A stretch of 7,330 bases of DNA from the NCBI GenBank assembly GCA_012841225.1, contig DUVD01000032.1, positions 1-7,330 on the forward strand, read 5' to 3'. The notes under the pieces are model-generated. The model was not told where the DNA came from. It did no database searches and saw only the letters and a program-made list of their open reading frames with translations. A program made the position numbers and the translations under genes. This DNA comes from Fibrobacter sp. (lineage in GTDB: Bacteria; Fibrobacterota; Fibrobacteria; Fibrobacterales; Fibrobacteraceae). Below, in pieces: positions 5,679-7,330 of the stretch (position 1 is the stretch's first letter; the number at the start of each line of letters is the position of its first letter).

Positions 5679-7330
5679 ATGTCAGAAAACAAAAAAATGT
5701 TGGACCCAAAAGAAGCAGTCGTTACGCTGCCCGATGGTCGCACAATCCGTTTAGAAACGGGTCGTTTGGCTAAACAGGCTTCTGGCTCTGCTGTCGTCCA
5801 GATGGACGATGCTTTGCTCCTCGCTACTGTTTGCTTCGGTCCAGAAAAAGAAGCGGACTTCTTTCCACTTACAGTGGAATACCGTGAAAAAGCTTATGCT
5901 GCTGGTCGTTTGCCTGGTGGCTATTTAAAGCGTGAGGGTGGTCGCCCTAGTGACGACGAAACTCTTACTGCTCGCTTTATAGATCGTCCGATTCGCCCGA
6001 TGTTCCCTGAAAACTTCTCCCGCGAAGTCCAGGTTATTGTTCAGGTCCTTTCTGCCGACAAAAAATTTGCACCAGACACTCTTGGGGTGAGCGCTGCTTC
6101 ACTCGCTATTGGCCTTTCGGAATTACCATTTGAAGAACAAGTTGCCGCGGTTCGCGTCGCTGTTATTGATGGTGTTTCAATCGTTTGCCCTAGCTACGAA
6201 GAAGTGGCTTCAGCCGATCTAGATCTCGTAGTCGCCGGTACGGTAGGCTCGGTCTGCATGGTTGAAGGAGGTGCTTATGAGACATCTGAAGACACCATGA
6301 TCGAAGCTATATTAGCTGGTCATGAAGTCATTAAGTTGCTCTGCAAGGCTCAACAAGGCTTGGTCGACCTCTACGCTAAAGAAAAAATGGTTCTTGCTGC
6401 AAAAGACACCAGTGAAGAACACGCCAAATTAGTGTCCACTGTTAAAGAAGTCATTTACGACGAACTTTACAAAACGCTTCACACTCCAATGCTTAAGACA
6501 ACGCATTATCCAGCCATGGCCGCTCTTCAAGAGAAAGTCCTCGCTGACGAACGCATTGTCGCGATTATTGGTGAAGACGCCGTTTTAAAAGCAAATGCTA
6601 AAAACGCATTCAAAGAACTCGAACGCAACACCATGCGTGAGATGATCTTAACCGAAGGCGTTCGCATTGATGGTCGTAGCACTACAGAAGTACGTCCTAT
6701 CGAAATCGAGTTAGGGGTTCTTCCACGTGCACATGGTTCTGCTGTGTTCCAACGCGGTGAAACTCAAGGCCTCATCATTTGTACGCTTGGCACCAAGTCT
6801 GATGAACAACGCTACGAAAACCTTCAAGGCGATGGTTCTAAGAACTACATGCTTCATTACAACTTCCCTCCGTTCTCGGTTGGCGAAGTCAAGCGTCTTG
6901 GTTTATCGCGTCGCGAAATTGGTCACGGCCATCTCGCTGAACGCTCTTTAAGTGCAATCCTACCCGCTCCAGAAGATTTCCCATACACCATTCGTTTGGT
7001 TTCAGAAATTTTAGAATCTAACGGTTCTTCTTCTATGGCTTCGGTTTGTGGTGGCAGTCTCTCCTTGATGGACGCAGGTGTTCCTATCAAAGCTCCAGTA
7101 GCGGGCATTGCTATGGGCCTTATCTCCGAAAAGGGCAGCGCTACCGAAGGTGGTGCCATTAAAATCTTAACCGACATTACTGGGACTGAAGACCATCTCG
7201 GCGATATGGATTTTAAGATTACCGGTACAGCCGAAGGCATCACTGCTTTCCAAATGGACATTAAGATTAAAGGCATTACTCCAGAATTAATGCGTCAGGC
7301 CTTAGAACAAGCTAAAGTCGGTCGCCTTCA
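5679..7330 (+). CDS. pnp: Polynucleotide phosphorylase (3' truncated by window end)
   Basis: The gene starts at the ATG at 5679 and is open to the window edge, giving 550 complete codons of a protein usually about 700 residues long. The enzyme degrades RNA 3' to 5' using phosphate and can also add nucleotides; in many bacteria it joins the RNA degradosome. The first RNase PH-like domain shows AGRLPGGYLKREGGRPSD and FIDRPIRPMFP. An alpha-helical linker region follows. The second RNase PH domain carries YNFPPFSVGE, GHGHLAERSL, RLVSEILESNGSSSMASVCG with the phosphate-binding serines at 450-452, and EDHLGDMDF. Asp505 and Asp511 there match the catalytic Asp486 and Asp492 of the E. coli enzyme. 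The KH and S1 domains should follow beyond the window. It lies 18 nt after rpsO and is probably co-transcribed. No hairpin sits between the two genes, unlike E. coli, where an RNase III-cut stem-loop in the pnp leader mediates autoregulation. Confidence 0.97.
   Translation, partial: MSENKKMLDPKEAVVTLPDGRTIRLETGRLAKQASGSAVVQMDDALLLATVCFGPEKEADFFPLTVEYREKAYAAGRLPGGYLKREGGRPSDDETLTARFIDRPIRPMFPENFSREVQVIVQVLSADKKFAPDTLGVSAASLAIGLSELPFEEQVAAVRVAVIDGVSIVCPSYEEVASADLDLVVAGTVGSVCMVEGGAYETSEDTMIEAILAGHEVIKLLCKAQQGLVDLYAKEKMVLAAKDTSEEHAKLVSTVKEVIYDELYKTLHTPMLKTTHYPAMAALQEKVLADERIVAIIGEDAVLKANAKNAFKELERNTMREMILTEGVRIDGRSTTEVRPIEIELGVLPRAHGSAVFQRGETQGLIICTLGTKSDEQRYENLQGDGSKNYMLHYNFPPFSVGEVKRLGLSRREIGHGHLAERSLSAILPAPEDFPYTIRLVSEILESNGSSSMASVCGGSLSLMDAGVPIKAPVAGIAMGLISEKGSATEGGAIKILTDITGTEDHLGDMDFKITGTAEGITAFQMDIKIKGITPELMRQALEQAKVGRL

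Noticed and set aside
6216..6225. 10-bp perfect palindrome GATCTAGATC within pnp
   Set aside because: It is explained by codons for Asp-Leu-Asp-Leu in a conserved gene, is isolated, and has no matching copy seen nearby.

Overview
The window reads as a stretch of ordinary chromosome from a Gram-negative-type bacterium of moderate GC content. Every confident gene is on the + strand and coding density is high. An outer-membrane-type lipoprotein with a YbgF/CpoB-like layout, heme synthesis through HemL (the C5, glutamate-derived route), and a TldE/PmbA homologue all fit a diderm. The overall style loosely suggests a Fibrobacterota-like or another non-proteobacterial lineage, but this is a weak guess that the sequence alone cannot settle. 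I see no phage, insertion sequence, CRISPR array, tRNA or rRNA.

Layout. (1) Positions 1-788 hold the 3' part of a lipoprotein gene (coiled coil plus TPR-like repeats) that ends in a strong intrinsic terminator (787-830). (2) Positions 854-5164 hold four tightly packed genes: a membrane-anchored AlgX/AlgJ-like SGNH protein, a small HigA-type HTH protein, hemL and a pmbA/tldE homologue. Gaps are 9 nt, a 4-nt ATGA overlap and 4 nt, so they probably form one transcription unit. (3) Positions 5165-5387 are a non-coding leader with a possible promoter and a convincing G.U-rich hairpin. (4) Positions 5388-7330 hold rpsO (ribosomal protein S15), then pnp (polynucleotide phosphorylase) 18 nt downstream. 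pnp runs off the window before its KH and S1 RNA-binding domains.

How the genes relate. rpsO-pnp is a widespread pair joining ribosome assembly to RNA decay, and the rpsO leader hairpin is a candidate site for feedback by S15. The hemL cluster is less standard. An orphan antitoxin-family DNA-binding protein is translationally coupled to a heme-pathway enzyme, with an acyl-transfer-type envelope protein ahead of it and half of the TldD/TldE protease pair behind it. No toxin, MBOAT partner or TldD is visible here. I found no clearly new multi-gene system. The most useful leads are the HTH-hemL coupling and the rpsO leader.
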